Positions 14,384 through 22,686 are shown, counted from the first letter of the stretch. The stretch is 35,118 nt of DNA from Bacteroidota bacterium (GCA_027490055.1 JAIXYV010000061.1:1-35118), one strand, 5' to 3'. Numbers and translations are program-made. Notes: generated from the letters alone by a model not told the origin.

Positions 14384-14593
14384 TTAAGGTTTTTCTACCG
14401 GACAAGTTCTAATACCAAAGATGGCATAGAGCGGGCAAAAACTCACCAAAGATGTAAGTGCAAATACCGCACCTAATACCACTAAGACGATACCAACTGT
14501 ACCAGTAACTGTTCCATTAAAATAAAGGAAAGCAAAAATTGCCGCAAGTATCACTCTGATTACTCTGTCGGCGGTTCCCATGTTCTTTTTCAT
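14384..14593 (-). CDS. DUF2892 (YgaP-like) inner-membrane protein
   Basis: A 69-residue protein with the DUF2892 pattern: N-terminal MGTADRVIRVILA, two membrane helices (about 10-27 and 31-50), and the SFCPLYAIFGIRTC end with C53 and C63. In E. coli YgaP this unit anchors a rhodanese; free-standing copies in Bacteroidota occur beside rhodaneses and MBL sulfur enzymes. It is directly downstream of the Crp/Fnr regulator gene, with a GTGA-N6-TCAC site and a 16-bp palindrome between the two. Confidence 0.88.
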   Translation of the reverse strand: MKKNMGTADRVIRVILAAIFAFLYFNGTVTGTVGIVLVVLGAVFALTSLVSFCPLYAIFGIRTCPVEKP

Positions 14594-14704
14594 ATGTTTG
14601 ATTATTGTTATTGATGGTTAACTTAAAAGTAATACAATTGAAACGACAATTGAAACACAAAGCAAACAAACTAATGCCATCTTTATGATTACACGTCTTA
14701 CATC

Positions 14705-14720
14705 TTGTATCATGATACAA
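14705..14720. promoter_or_regulatory. perfect 16-bp palindrome TTGTATCATGATACAA
   Basis: TTGTATCATGATACAA equals its own reverse complement. It lies upstream of the DUF2892 gene and overlaps the predicted transcription start and the edge of the -7-like element (14718-14725). It could be a repressor operator acting with the activator site 28 bp further upstream, or a hairpin at the 5' end of the mRNA. It differs from GTGA-N6-TCAC, so a second regulator is possible. Confidence 0.5.
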
Positions 14721-14725
14721 ATTGA
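14718..14725 (-). promoter_or_regulatory. -7-like element (TCAATTTG) before DUF2892
   Basis: Matches TAnnTTTG at 7 of 8 positions on the minus strand. I rate it because its distance to the operator (36.5 bp to the centre) equals that at the other two sites. TTAGTTTG at 14667-14674 is an alternative promoter nearer the gene. Confidence 0.4.
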
Positions 14726-14747
14726 CAACAAATCACCAAACCTTGCA

Positions 14748-14761
14748 GTGACCAAAGTCAC
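14748..14761. promoter_or_regulatory. Crp/Fnr-type operator GTGA-N6-TCAC (site 2)
   Basis: GTGACCAAAGTCAC is a perfect inverted repeat (GTGAC / GTCAC, 5-bp arms). It lies 3 bp beyond the stop codon of the Crp/Fnr regulator gene and upstream of DUF2892 in the direction of transcription. Confidence 0.65.
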
Positions 14762-14764
14762 CAC

Positions 14765-15400
14765 CTATAAAATTTCTATACTATCTTGATTTTGCTTGAG
14801 TTTACCATCCTTCTCTAGCTTTTTCACCAGACGACTAACCACCTCTCTTGCAGTTCCTAGTTCATTTGCCAGTTCACGATGAGAGATTTTCACTGGATTT
14901 TTACCTGTAATTTCAGCACGCTCTTTTAAAAAATCATATATACGTTTATCCAGCTTATCAAAAAGTAAATGGTTAATCGTACCTACTAATTCAGTATATC
15001 TCAAATCAAACTGCTGATAATACAGCAAATTGAGGCGCGGATAAGTATAAATCCATTGTGAAAGCAACTCACTAGGCAAAAGCAGCAAAACACTATCCTC
15101 GATACACAAGGCATACACTTTACTTTTTTCCTGTCGAAGACCAGCAATAAATGACATGACACAGCTTTCAAATGGTTGAATGTAATACAGTAAAAGTTCT
15201 TTGTCTTCTTGTCTTGTATACACTTTTACTAACCCATTTAAAAGAATAGGAACATAATTAACATATTGCCCTTCATGAAGAATTTCTGAGCCTTCCGGAA
15301 TGTTTTTCACTACTGCCTTTTCAGTAATGATATCAATGAGTTCTTTCCCAAGAAAACCCATTTTCTTCTGAATCAGATCGTATTGTTGCGTAACTTCCAT
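14765..15400 (-). CDS. Crp/Fnr family transcriptional regulator
   Basis: A 211-residue regulator of normal Crp length. Residues about 20-125 form the cyclic-nucleotide-type beta barrel (EILHEGQYVNYVPILLNGLVKVY), then the dimer helix, then a winged helix (about 148-208) with recognition helix TAREVVSRLVKKLE (183-196). R185, E186 and R190 match E. coli CRP R180, E181 and R185, which read TGTGA. The barrel lacks the GELALL-RA cAMP phosphate signature, and no FNR four-cysteine cluster is present; C80 and C99 are the only cysteines, so a thiol/persulfide or other small-ligand signal is conceivable. Three GTGA-N6-TCAC sites occur in this window, one right after its own gene. Confidence 0.9.
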   Translation of the reverse strand: MEVTQQYDLIQKKMGFLGKELIDIITEKAVVKNIPEGSEILHEGQYVNYVPILLNGLVKVYTRQEDKELLLYYIQPFESCVMSFIAGLRQEKSKVYALCIEDSVLLLLPSELLSQWIYTYPRLNLLYYQQFDLRYTELVGTINHLLFDKLDKRIYDFLKERAEITGKNPVKISHRELANELGTAREVVSRLVKKLEKDGKLKQNQDSIEIL

Positions 15401-15460
15401 AGATGTATATTCAATAATAGACTTTTTACATTAAAATCCAAAAACCAAAAACGAAACGGA

Positions 15461-15481
15461 GGGTATACGCTAAATATACCC
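15461..15481. repeat. inverted repeat GGGTATA-N7-TATACCC
   Basis: Perfect 7-bp arms with a 7-nt spacer, in the gap between the large T9SS gene and the Crp/Fnr gene. No T-run follows on the minus strand. It could be a weak terminator of the secreted-protein gene or an operator of the regulator; I cannot decide. Confidence 0.35.
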
Positions 15482-15533
15482 CCCGAATTCAACACATCTA
15501 TTTACTAATAATTAAGAACTGTTCATTTTTAAA

Positions 15534-18500
15534 CTACCGAATTAATATGGGGCGCCAAAGTGTTTCGTCTGCTGTCTGTATCTCCATGACATATATACCT
15601 TGAACAATTGCGGAAACATCAATACTTACCTGAGCTGAACCGCCTTCGAATTCACCCACAACTCTGCCATCAAGGGTTCGGAGAATCAGTTTTCGCAATG
15701 CTTCTCCAGTATTGCTCATGACCACCAGCGATTCAAAAGCTGGCTGAGGAAAAACCTCAATAATATCTTCTGTCCGGCTCATGCCTCGCGTCCCACTGCT
15801 GCCATTATACCCTGCACAACCTGTGCATTTACCTCCGGCATAGCAAAGATTATTTACACCTTTTAATGTCCCACCACTTATATAATTTTCTTTTTTCATA
15901 CCATTTGAAACATCTGTTAGAATTCGATATAGTTTAGGGGCTGCTTTGTCAAGGCCGTTTGCCGGCGAGGGCGACCAATAATTACCGCTCCCGAGAAGCA
16001 TATAGGGACTTATGGTTTGGTGACTGCCAGAATTGTAAGGAACATTTCCAACAACAAAGCCAGCGTCTTCCGATTGACCTTCGTAAATAAAATTGTTTTG
16101 TCCGTTCTGCAGGTATAATTGAGTATAGTCAACACTAACTCCCAAACCTGAAGATTCAACAATTGTGCTATTGCCTCCGCTTAACGTGTAGTTGAATGCT
16201 TTAGTGGTTTTATCCTGACTTAAATTAATAGACCCGTACTTAAATCTTAGGGCACAGCTATTCAGAATCATTTGTGTGCATGCTAAAGTTGCTTCAGTGT
16301 TTTCAGCCTTAACACCATCCGTATTTGACGCAAAACTGCATTTATCAATCAAAAGCACTTTAGGAAACGCTGTTGAATTAAACACATTGACGCCATGCCT
16401 GTTCATAATAAAATGGGAACTGGCAGTCACCAACTGTTTACCATCCTGCAGCATCAGTATGCCATTGTCCTTTTGATTTCTGAAACTTGAATTCGTCACT
16501 GTGGTGTAAGCATGCCCCAGAACCATGCCGTTGACACCCTCTTTAAACAGGCACGCTTCTACGTTTAACTGTGCATCTTTTGTTACCTCGAAGCTTGCAA
16601 TACCTGTTTCAAAATACTGGAAGTCGCAGTTGCGAATCAATGCCTTTGAAAACTGCTTCAGATAAAGCGCTTTGGACGAATACTTTCTTGCCCAGGACAG
16701 CACATCAAAAGCCACATGATGAACCTCAGCAGAACCATTGAGCACCATACTACTCGAATCGCCATAGGCTATTCTGCCATAGACAAACTTAATTTGCCTG
16801 AAAGGATTTAGTGGTGAGAAGTCGACCTCCCCTTCAATCTGCAGCATCTGGTCATTTGCCTTTCCAGAACCACTTAATAAAAAGGAAGCCTGATGACCAA
16901 TAGCGGTAATTTTAGCAGCACCGTATCCACCACCCACATGCCTGAATCTCACCAGACCAGTTCTACCGGTTCTGCCGCCATAAACAGTAAATTCAGCCCC
17001 ATCTCCAACTATCAGATGACCGTCTATATGCAAACCTGCATTATTACCATCTAGAACTATTTTGGCCCCCTTGGCAAAACGCAATTCAGATCCGTCTTCT
17101 ATAAATAGTGTAGATCCGTTATGAATATAGACAGTCGACCCACCTTGAAGTTCAAGAACAGAACCCCTTGTAATCGTTAGTATCCCTTTATTATTACCAT
17201 CTAAAGCAGCAGACCCTATTTCTAATCTTCCTGAATCTGCTATAACAATAATAGGATGGCAGAATTTTGTCTGGGCTGAATAATAACTACCTGCTTTATT
17301 CACTTGATCAAAACGACCATTACCGAAACCATTTCTACCATTGCCATTGATGAACAAAGTACCTTTAACCGTATGGGTTCCAATCGTATTAAGAGACTCC
17401 CGCCCCATATTATAAGTAGTCGTAATAAGCTCTGGTTTATCATCCCTATTTTCTTCCAGCTGCTGAATTAGCCAGGCTATATTATCATCGGTAATCATCA
17501 TGTGTTCCTGACCCTGACCCTCGACACCATAAAAGGCATCGAAAGGTGTGTAGATTGGATTTTTGCTATCTCTAACTAGTCGACCAGCGATATCGAATCG
17601 GGAATCTTTGTTGTATAGATCTAAGGCGCTATACGTGGGAATAAAACATGTAACCTCTTTTCGGTTTAAAATATTAAACACTCCGTAAATCGCTTTGTAT
17701 TCAGCAACATCAAACCTCAGCGAACCCGGAATAAAATCATTTTGCAAAGCCTCTTGTGGCACTTCAACAACATGCTTACTTCGAAATGGGTACTGTGCTT
17801 CAAGAACGATATTCTTACCATCAATGCTTGCGTATGTCGACCATACAGTGGCGGACACTTCGAGAATATCAAAATTTAACTTACCTAGATATGGGTTCAT
17901 TTTTAGCAACTCTTCGCCAGCGGCGTGACCGAGATCGACGACATTGATACTGCCATTTAACAAAGCTATTTTGCGACATAATTGCGGGTAACTGCCGAGC
18001 TGACCCAGAGCAGCAGTAAACGCTACCCTATCGCCATGCTCTCCCCCACCATCCATTGAGAGGCAATGTGCCTGAAGTAACTGTCGGGATGCGGCTCTGT
18101 TTATTTTACGACTAAACTGATCTCTGACTTTTGGCAATTTTCCTTTGTAGTACTTTAGGAAATGTTGCAAGCCCAATGGAATATTAGCCCCTTGATTGGG
18201 CGAATCAAATGCAACAAAATTACGGACGCAATGAGGGGTTTGTAATTTCTCCATGTATGACAAAGCAAAGCGAGTTATTTGCCCACCCATACTGGCACCT
18301 ATTACTACAATCTCTTCCTTACTGCATTTAATAAAATTGACTCTACGAATGAGTTCCACCAGCAGCATGGCGTTGTTCTCCATAAAATCTGCCCCATTAT
18401 GAAAATCGAGATAGATTAAATCGTAGCCATTGTTTCTTAGTTCTGAAATCAGTTGCGGCGCTTTAACAATGGGCGCCCAATGTTCGTAAGCATCGCTGGC

Positions 18501-19526
18501 TTTTTTTTCATAAGGATTAAAAACTGAGCCTCTTAATAAATCTCGCAATCCCATTGAGCCGCATTTACCACCATAGCATCCGGTAGCGTGATCCTGGTAG
18601 CCAAAATCTATCCCTTCAACAAAAATTATAGGCTTTTTAATGCAGGTATTTGGAATACCATTGGTAAGTCCGGGTACCACCTCCACATACGCCCCAAGAG
18701 GTTCACCGGTTTCTGTTCCGCGATAAGGTGTTGTATAGATATTTCGCTTATCATCTCCTATTTTAAAATCTGTGATGATATCGTTCGCAAACGACTCTTC
18801 ACCAGCCTCAAACATCATCTCACAATTCGTATAATAAGTTTCGCCGTTACTGAGCGTATATTGAATCTGAAGTAGGTTTAATCCCTTAGAGAGAGGCAGC
18901 TGAGTTACCTGGTTATACTTTACCGGCAAAAACAACCCACCATTCAACCGCAACTGAACCTCTCTAAGCGTTAAACCACTATTGGTATAGAAAAAAGTAT
19001 CGCTAAACAACAATTTAAGATCAGGTTCATAAAACCTTTGCACAAAAGGTGCTGATAGAAAAACACTTCGTTGTTCTAGCGTACTTTCAAAATTATCTGG
19101 TCTTAACTTTCCATTGACTGTATCTATTTGGAGCAGACCACTATCAATGGCAGAGCGCTTAAACTTCTCGCCCTTTGCAAACAGAACAGGCACAGGAATA
19201 ATTCCCTGCCTGAAATAAGCCGTCCAGTATTGATTTAGTCGTTCGTACGATGGTGGTCTTGAGACAGAATCAATTATCGAAGCAGACCAATGCTGGTAGA
19301 GCTCCGACCACTTAGTATAGTCAGCCAGCCCATCAGATTCGCGACCAGCAAACTGAAGCAGGGATGTGTCCGTCATGCCATACTCCCACAGACAGGCATT
19401 CTGACCTTGTTTAAACTGAACATAGTGGTCGAACATCGACGACCATTCATCATTCTGAGCATCCAGAGGCTTAATAAAGCCAAGAGCAAGGACTAGCAGT
19501 CCGAATAAAACTTTTGTGTATCTCAT
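15534..19526 (-). CDS. large secreted T9SS protein: lipase-like domain plus parallel beta-helix
   Basis: A 1330-residue exported protein. ATG 19526 is chosen because it places a signal peptide (LFGLLVLALGFIKPLDAQ) at the N-terminus. Residues about 300-560 resemble an alpha/beta hydrolase of the lipase/PGAP1 kind: FVEGIDFG at the first strand and VVIGASMGGQITRF with nucleophile S412. Residues about 700-1220 are a repetitive beta-helix, with many TVYIHNGSTLFIEDGSELRF-type rungs rich in G, N and V. The end has a type A sorting tail: VFPQPAFESLVV, then GIYVMEIQT and a short basic finish. The cargo would be exported by the type IX system, perhaps acting on lipids or esters at a surface. The substrate is unknown. 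Confidence 0.82.
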   Translation of the reverse strand: MRYTKVLFGLLVLALGFIKPLDAQNDEWSSMFDHYVQFKQGQNACLWEYGMTDTSLLQFAGRESDGLADYTKWSELYQHWSASIIDSVSRPPSYERLNQYWTAYFRQGIIPVPVLFAKGEKFKRSAIDSGLLQIDTVNGKLRPDNFESTLEQRSVFLSAPFVQRFYEPDLKLLFSDTFFYTNSGLTLREVQLRLNGGLFLPVKYNQVTQLPLSKGLNLLQIQYTLSNGETYYTNCEMMFEAGEESFANDIITDFKIGDDKRNIYTTPYRGTETGEPLGAYVEVVPGLTNGIPNTCIKKPIIFVEGIDFGYQDHATGCYGGKCGSMGLRDLLRGSVFNPYEKKASDAYEHWAPIVKAPQLISELRNNGYDLIYLDFHNGADFMENNAMLLVELIRRVNFIKCSKEEIVVIGASMGGQITRFALSYMEKLQTPHCVRNFVAFDSPNQGANIPLGLQHFLKYYKGKLPKVRDQFSRKINRAASRQLLQAHCLSMDGGGEHGDRVAFTAALGQLGSYPQLCRKIALLNGSINVVDLGHAAGEELLKMNPYLGKLNFDILEVSATVWSTYASIDGKNIVLEAQYPFRSKHVVEVPQEALQNDFIPGSLRFDVAEYKAIYGVFNILNRKEVTCFIPTYSALDLYNKDSRFDIAGRLVRDSKNPIYTPFDAFYGVEGQGQEHMMITDDNIAWLIQQLEENRDDKPELITTTYNMGRESLNTIGTHTVKGTLFINGNGRNGFGNGRFDQVNKAGSYYSAQTKFCHPIIVIADSGRLEIGSAALDGNNKGILTITRGSVLELQGGSTVYIHNGSTLFIEDGSELRFAKGAKIVLDGNNAGLHIDGHLIVGDGAEFTVYGGRTGRTGLVRFRHVGGGYGAAKITAIGHQASFLLSGSGKANDQMLQIEGEVDFSPLNPFRQIKFVYGRIAYGDSSSMVLNGSAEVHHVAFDVLSWARKYSSKALYLKQFSKALIRNCDFQYFETGIASFEVTKDAQLNVEACLFKEGVNGMVLGHAYTTVTNSSFRNQKDNGILMLQDGKQLVTASSHFIMNRHGVNVFNSTAFPKVLLIDKCSFASNTDGVKAENTEATLACTQMILNSCALRFKYGSINLSQDKTTKAFNYTLSGGNSTIVESSGLGVSVDYTQLYLQNGQNNFIYEGQSEDAGFVVGNVPYNSGSHQTISPYMLLGSGNYWSPSPANGLDKAAPKLYRILTDVSNGMKKENYISGGTLKGVNNLCYAGGKCTGCAGYNGSSGTRGMSRTEDIIEVFPQPAFESLVVMSNTGEALRKLILRTLDGRVVGEFEGGSAQVSIDVSAIVQGIYVMEIQTADETLWRPILIR

Positions 19527-19656
19527 AATTGTCTTGTGTAAATTTTTACAAAAACAAATTTGAGACATCCCTCAGATAGTTTTAAAGTCTGTTTGATAAG
19601 TGGTGCAATCGACTTAACAAGTGGACCAAAAAATTAATAAGTGGGAAGTATAGGAC

Positions 19657-19682
19657 AAAAAAAAGACCGGACTAGCCGGTCT
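19657..19682 (-). terminator. rho-independent terminator after the zinc-ribbon gene
   Basis: On the minus strand AGACCGG and CCGGTCT pair over 7 bp around a 5-nt loop and are followed by eight T. It lies about 20 bp past the zinc-ribbon gene stop. Confidence 0.8.
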
Positions 19683-19702
19683 GAATCTATTGATAAAGAT
19701 GT

Positions 19703-20308
19703 TTATCTTTCGATATCGATGATCTCGTCTTTCTCGAGTTTCACTTTTAGATCGCTTAACAAAAAAGGTTCTGCGATATCACTGAAGGCTTCATTTCCTT
19801 TAGCGAGTATATCACTCAGGCCCGTAAGTTTATCTGATTCAAAATTACTCCATAGCAGGTAAACAGTATCCCCTTTAATGCCATTAACACGTGCAAGTGT
19901 ATACTGATGATTTGGGGTACTAAGATGGTAAATATCTCCAACTTTGGGAGCCGCTATCAATGCTTGATTTTTCTCGTCATTTTTATTGCCACTATAGATG
20001 CCAAATGCGATCAGTAAAACAACCAGTAACAACCCTGAATACATCCAGATTGGCGCTTTGTGCTCCAGTTTCATCCTCAGGTAAACTTCCTTATAGGCAT
20101 CAGGCAATTCATCCCCTTCCAAAATATGTTTACAGTGATTGCATTTACTTGTACCGTGTTTACCAAATGGAAAAAAAGGAATCCAGAAAACATGAGAATA
20201 TTTTTGTGACACCTGAATATCAATACAATTAGTAGAACCGCAGAAGGTGCAGGTATCAGGAATTGTTTCAGATGCTATAGTTTTAATTTTAGTACCGCTT
20301 ATGACCAT
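19703..20308 (-). CDS. zinc-ribbon membrane protein, function unknown
   Basis: A 201-residue protein. Residues 20-59 hold two Cys pairs (TCTFCG, C20/C23, and KCNHCK, C56/C59) separated by a hydrophobic VFWIPFFPFGK segment, the pattern of zinc-ribbon proteins of the YhfT/zf-ribbon type. One membrane helix follows (about 87-105), then a 90-residue outer domain (LSTPNHQYTLARVNGIKGDTVYL) with a beta-rich look. The first part is probably cytoplasmic and the last part extracytoplasmic. I do not recognise the C-terminal domain. It has its own terminator and about 110 bp of AT-rich sequence upstream. Confidence 0.6.
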   Translation of the reverse strand: MVISGTKIKTIASETIPDTCTFCGSTNCIDIQVSQKYSHVFWIPFFPFGKHGTSKCNHCKHILEGDELPDAYKEVYLRMKLEHKAPIWMYSGLLLVVLLIAFGIYSGNKNDEKNQALIAAPKVGDIYHLSTPNHQYTLARVNGIKGDTVYLLWSNFESDKLTGLSDILAKGNEAFSDIAEPFLLSDLKVKLEKDEIIDIER

Positions 20309-20419
20309 TGATTGAATTAATTTGGCGCAAATAAATCAAAAGACACCAAAAAAACAACAAGTCATTGATTACAAATTAGTAAAAATAATAAAAATGTATA
20401 ATTTTTTTAATTTCTCCTG

Positions 20420-20815
20420 CTATTTGAGCTTATCCAGATACTCAGGTTCAAATTTTCTAAACGGAGAAATTACATAGAGCAATAAGATTCTGGAGTATCG
20501 GTAAGAGAAAGGCACCAATAGGACAGATGTTGTTACCACTGTAATAACAATCTTATTCCACGACCAGTTATTGTTGACCGCTAAGACCCCAAAAACAATC
20601 ATAAAAAGCGTACTAAAAGCATAGCTAATGTACATAGCACCCCAGAAAAAGCCCGTTTCGTGTTCAAATTTTAACTGGCAAACGGGACAATAATCGTTTG
20701 TTTTACTGAAGCCTGTTGGATCGAAAGCTGAGCCTGTGAATACTTTACCGCTACGGCATCTTGGACATTTACATGACAGCATGCTGCCTATTTTAGATGG
20801 ATATTTACCCTGCAT
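20420..20815 (-). CDS. DUF983 membrane protein
   Basis: A 131-residue protein with the DUF983 pattern: N-terminal CKCPRCRSGKVF zinc-binding-like cysteines (about 15-20), a second YCPVCQLKFEHETGFFWGAMY motif (about 43-63), then two membrane helices (about 60-80 and 86-105). DUF983 genes commonly adjoin cytochrome oxidase genes in proteobacteria and Bacteroidota; a role in oxidase assembly is suspected but not shown. It overlaps the CPMC protein gene by 11 nt and so depends on the same promoter. Confidence 0.85.
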   Translation of the reverse strand: MQGKYPSKIGSMLSCKCPRCRSGKVFTGSAFDPTGFSKTNDYCPVCQLKFEHETGFFWGAMYISYAFSTLFMIVFGVLAVNNNWSWNKIVITVVTTSVLLVPFSYRYSRILLLYVISPFRKFEPEYLDKLK

Positions 20816-21050
20816 AATCAGTCACCTGAGTTTTTCTGTATTTTTTATACCATAAAACGCCAACGGTGATGATAATAAGATAGACAGCACCTAATAACAT
20901 TAAAATTCCAATATTAAGTCCCATTCCAACACTTTTCTTGCCGGCAGACTGACTACTTTCAACACTGGCTTTGCACATAGGGCACTGAGCGGCAGCAGAA
21001 ATTGTAGTGAGCAGAAAAACAAGCAGACTGAAAGAAATTTTCTTTAACAT
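20805..21050 (-). CDS. small exported membrane protein with CPMC motif
   Basis: An 81-residue protein with a signal peptide (residues 1-21, ending SAAAQ), immediately followed by CPMCKASVESS (C22 and C25), and one membrane helix (about 46-68) with a basic KKYRK end. The CxxC would sit on the periplasmic side right after the signal cleavage site, a plausible copper- or heme-relay or thiol-redox position. I know no named family. It lies between DUF983 and the CtaM gene in the oxidase block but has its own promoter with a GTGA-N6-TCAC site, and its ATG is only 8 nt beyond the -7 element. Confidence 0.75.
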   Translation of the reverse strand: MLKKISFSLLVFLLTTISAAAQCPMCKASVESSQSAGKKSVGMGLNIGILMLLGAVYLIIITVGVLWYKKYRKTQVTDYAG

Positions 21051-21058
21051 TTCGGATA

Positions 21059-21066
21059 CAAATTTA
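21059..21066 (-). promoter_or_regulatory. -7 promoter element (TAAATTTG) of CPMC-DUF983
   Basis: Exact TAnnTTTG match on the minus strand, 8 nt before the ATG, 36.5 bp from the centre of the operator. Confidence 0.65.
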
Positions 21067-21086
21067 GTTATATTATATGGTACTGA

Positions 21087-21104
21087 TAGTGACTAAAATC
21101 ACTA
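21087..21104. promoter_or_regulatory. Crp/Fnr-type operator GTGA-N6-TCAC (site 3)
   Basis: TAGTGACTAAAATCACTA has perfect 6-bp arms, the longest of the three sites. It lies 5 bp outside the CtaM stop codon, in the 59-bp gap before the CPMC gene. Confidence 0.75.
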
Positions 21105-21109
21105 AGAAA

Positions 21110-21646
21110 TTACTTGTAAAAAGGTGCAATCATAAAGTAAACCACAACACCTGTTACTGACACGTAGAACCACAAAGGCCAAACCCATTTAGTCAGTTTT
21201 TTATGTCTGTCGTATTCCCCTGTTAAGCCTCTGTAGACGGCGAAAAGGATAAATGGCAGAATAGTTCCAGCCAAAGCGATGTGTGAGAACAGGATAATTA
21301 AATACACGACTTTAATCGCACCAGCACCTCCATACGTTGTTTCAGGTGTAGAGATGTGATAGAGCACATAGGTAAGCAGGAATAAAATTGAGCAAACCAA
21401 AGCGGCCATCATTGCCGTTTTGTGTCTAAGGAAATTCTTTTGTTTAACGAAGTATAAACCAACAAGTAGCAATATTGCTACAAGTGAGTTTAGGAAGGCG
21501 CTCATGGCCGGGAAAATATGGGTATCGAAATCAAATTTCAAAGGCTTGTAGTTTCTCATTAATAGCACGAGAGCAAAAACTACAGTAGAAAGGGAAATAA
21601 TTAGCGCATTGGCTAATTTGTCATTTTTTTGAATGGTCTTCAACAT
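21110..21646 (-). CDS. DUF420 protein (CtaM-like oxidase assembly factor)
   Basis: A 178-residue membrane protein with about five helices and the DUF420 histidines: TLYVLYHIS-type segment near residue 97 (VLYHISTPETTYGG) and LFSHIALAG near residue 124, with H62-like residues in the FDTHIFPAM stretch. CtaM in Gram-positive bacteria is needed to make active aa3/caa3 oxidase. It overlaps the SCO gene by 26 nt, in keeping with joint assembly of the CuA and heme centres. Confidence 0.88.
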   Translation of the reverse strand: MLKTIQKNDKLANALIISLSTVVFALVLLMRNYKPLKFDFDTHIFPAMSAFLNSLVAILLLVGLYFVKQKNFLRHKTAMMAALVCSILFLLTYVLYHISTPETTYGGAGAIKVVYLIILFSHIALAGTILPFILFAVYRGLTGEYDRHKKLTKWVWPLWFYVSVTGVVVYFMIAPFYK

Positions 21647-22307
21647 GATTGATATATTCTAATTTAAGGGCGCGAACGGCATCAATGGTTGCAGATTTAT
21701 CGTTCTGAGAGCCTGTATCAAAAACACCTCTTACGCGTTTTTGTTTGTCTACCAGAACAATTTTATTACTGTGAAACAATCCTTCATGCTCATCAGCAGC
21801 ACCCGGAATTTTAAAACTATTAGCGGCAAGATCATAAATCATCGATCTTGAACCTGTAAGGAATTGCCAGTTGTTGCCGGCGTTGAGTGCTTTGGCGTAT
21901 TTCAGAAGTACTTCAGAGGAATCATTACGGGGATCGACAGAGAGACTTAAGAACACCACATTGGTATCTTTTGCAAACTCTTTGTATACGTGCTGAGCCA
22001 GGTAATTGTTCATCGCGGGACAAACAGTTTCGCAGGAAGCAAAGAAGAAACTAACTAAAAGGAGCTTATCTTTATAGGTTGAGAGAGAAACACTATCACC
22101 GAACTGGTTTTGCAGTTTGAAATCATCTATCGTATGATAGATTGTATCGCCATTGGCTGCCAGTTCTCTTTCAAAGTAGATAGGAAGTGATTTTGAGTAG
22201 TGAACTCCGGTTTTATTAATCATCACCCAGATGATAGGAGCGCCTATTAATAAAAACAATAAGCCCAAAACTTTCCATTTTGGGCTTTTTTGATTGGATT
22301 GATTCAT
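21621..22307 (-). CDS. SCO1/SenC-type copper chaperone
   Basis: A 228-residue membrane-anchored thioredoxin-fold protein. One helix (about 12-30) precedes the domain. The copper ligands are C92 and C96 in FASCETVCPAM, and H179 in EGLFHSNKIVLVDKQ. SCO proteins deliver copper to, or keep reduced, the CuA site of COX II. Followed by DUF420 with 26 nt of overlap and preceded by the COX IV gene at 7 nt. Confidence 0.94.
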   Translation of the reverse strand: MNQSNQKSPKWKVLGLLFLLIGAPIIWVMINKTGVHYSKSLPIYFERELAANGDTIYHTIDDFKLQNQFGDSVSLSTYKDKLLLVSFFFASCETVCPAMNNYLAQHVYKEFAKDTNVVFLSLSVDPRNDSSEVLLKYAKALNAGNNWQFLTGSRSMIYDLAANSFKIPGAADEHEGLFHSNKIVLVDKQKRVRGVFDTGSQNDKSATIDAVRALKLEYINHVEDHSKK

Positions 22308-22314
22308 GTTAATA

Positions 22315-22668
22315 TCAGAAGTATTTGGAAATACTTACGTAATTACCTTCCAGTAACAGTAACCACACCAGGTAGGATAGGAAAATGATAGCAGGAAGAA
22401 CAATCATATATCTTAAGAATTTAGCTTCGTAGTTCAAGTGCATGAAGATCCCTACGATAAGGACAGCCTTAACGATACCGAAAGCAACGAAAACGATGTT
22501 TCTGAACAAACTTGCATCAGCTGCGAAGTAGATAATGAAATCGACTACAGTGATTAATAATAAAATCCAGAAAGTTCTCCATAGACTTTTAGTACCATGA
22601 GATTCTGCATGTGGAATGTAGGTTTCTGGGATATACTCGCCTTGTGTATGTGAATGATTATTGCTCAT
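22315..22668 (-). CDS. cytochrome c oxidase subunit IV (caa3 type)
   Basis: A 117-residue protein with three membrane helices (about 32-52, 56-78, 86-108) typical of the prokaryotic COX4 family: WRTFWILLLITVVDFIIYF, GIVKAVLIVGIFMHL, and a last helix. The IVGIFMHLNYEAKF segment is characteristic. N-terminal 25 residues include several His (SHTQGEYIPETYIPHAESH). It completes the quinol/cytochrome oxidase with COX I-III and lies 18 nt downstream of the first COX III gene. Confidence 0.9.
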   Translation of the reverse strand: MSNNHSHTQGEYIPETYIPHAESHGTKSLWRTFWILLLITVVDFIIYFAADASLFRNIVFVAFGIVKAVLIVGIFMHLNYEAKFLRYMIVLPAIIFLSYLVWLLLLEGNYVSISKYF

Positions 22669-22686
22669 ATGATCTTATTAAACTGA

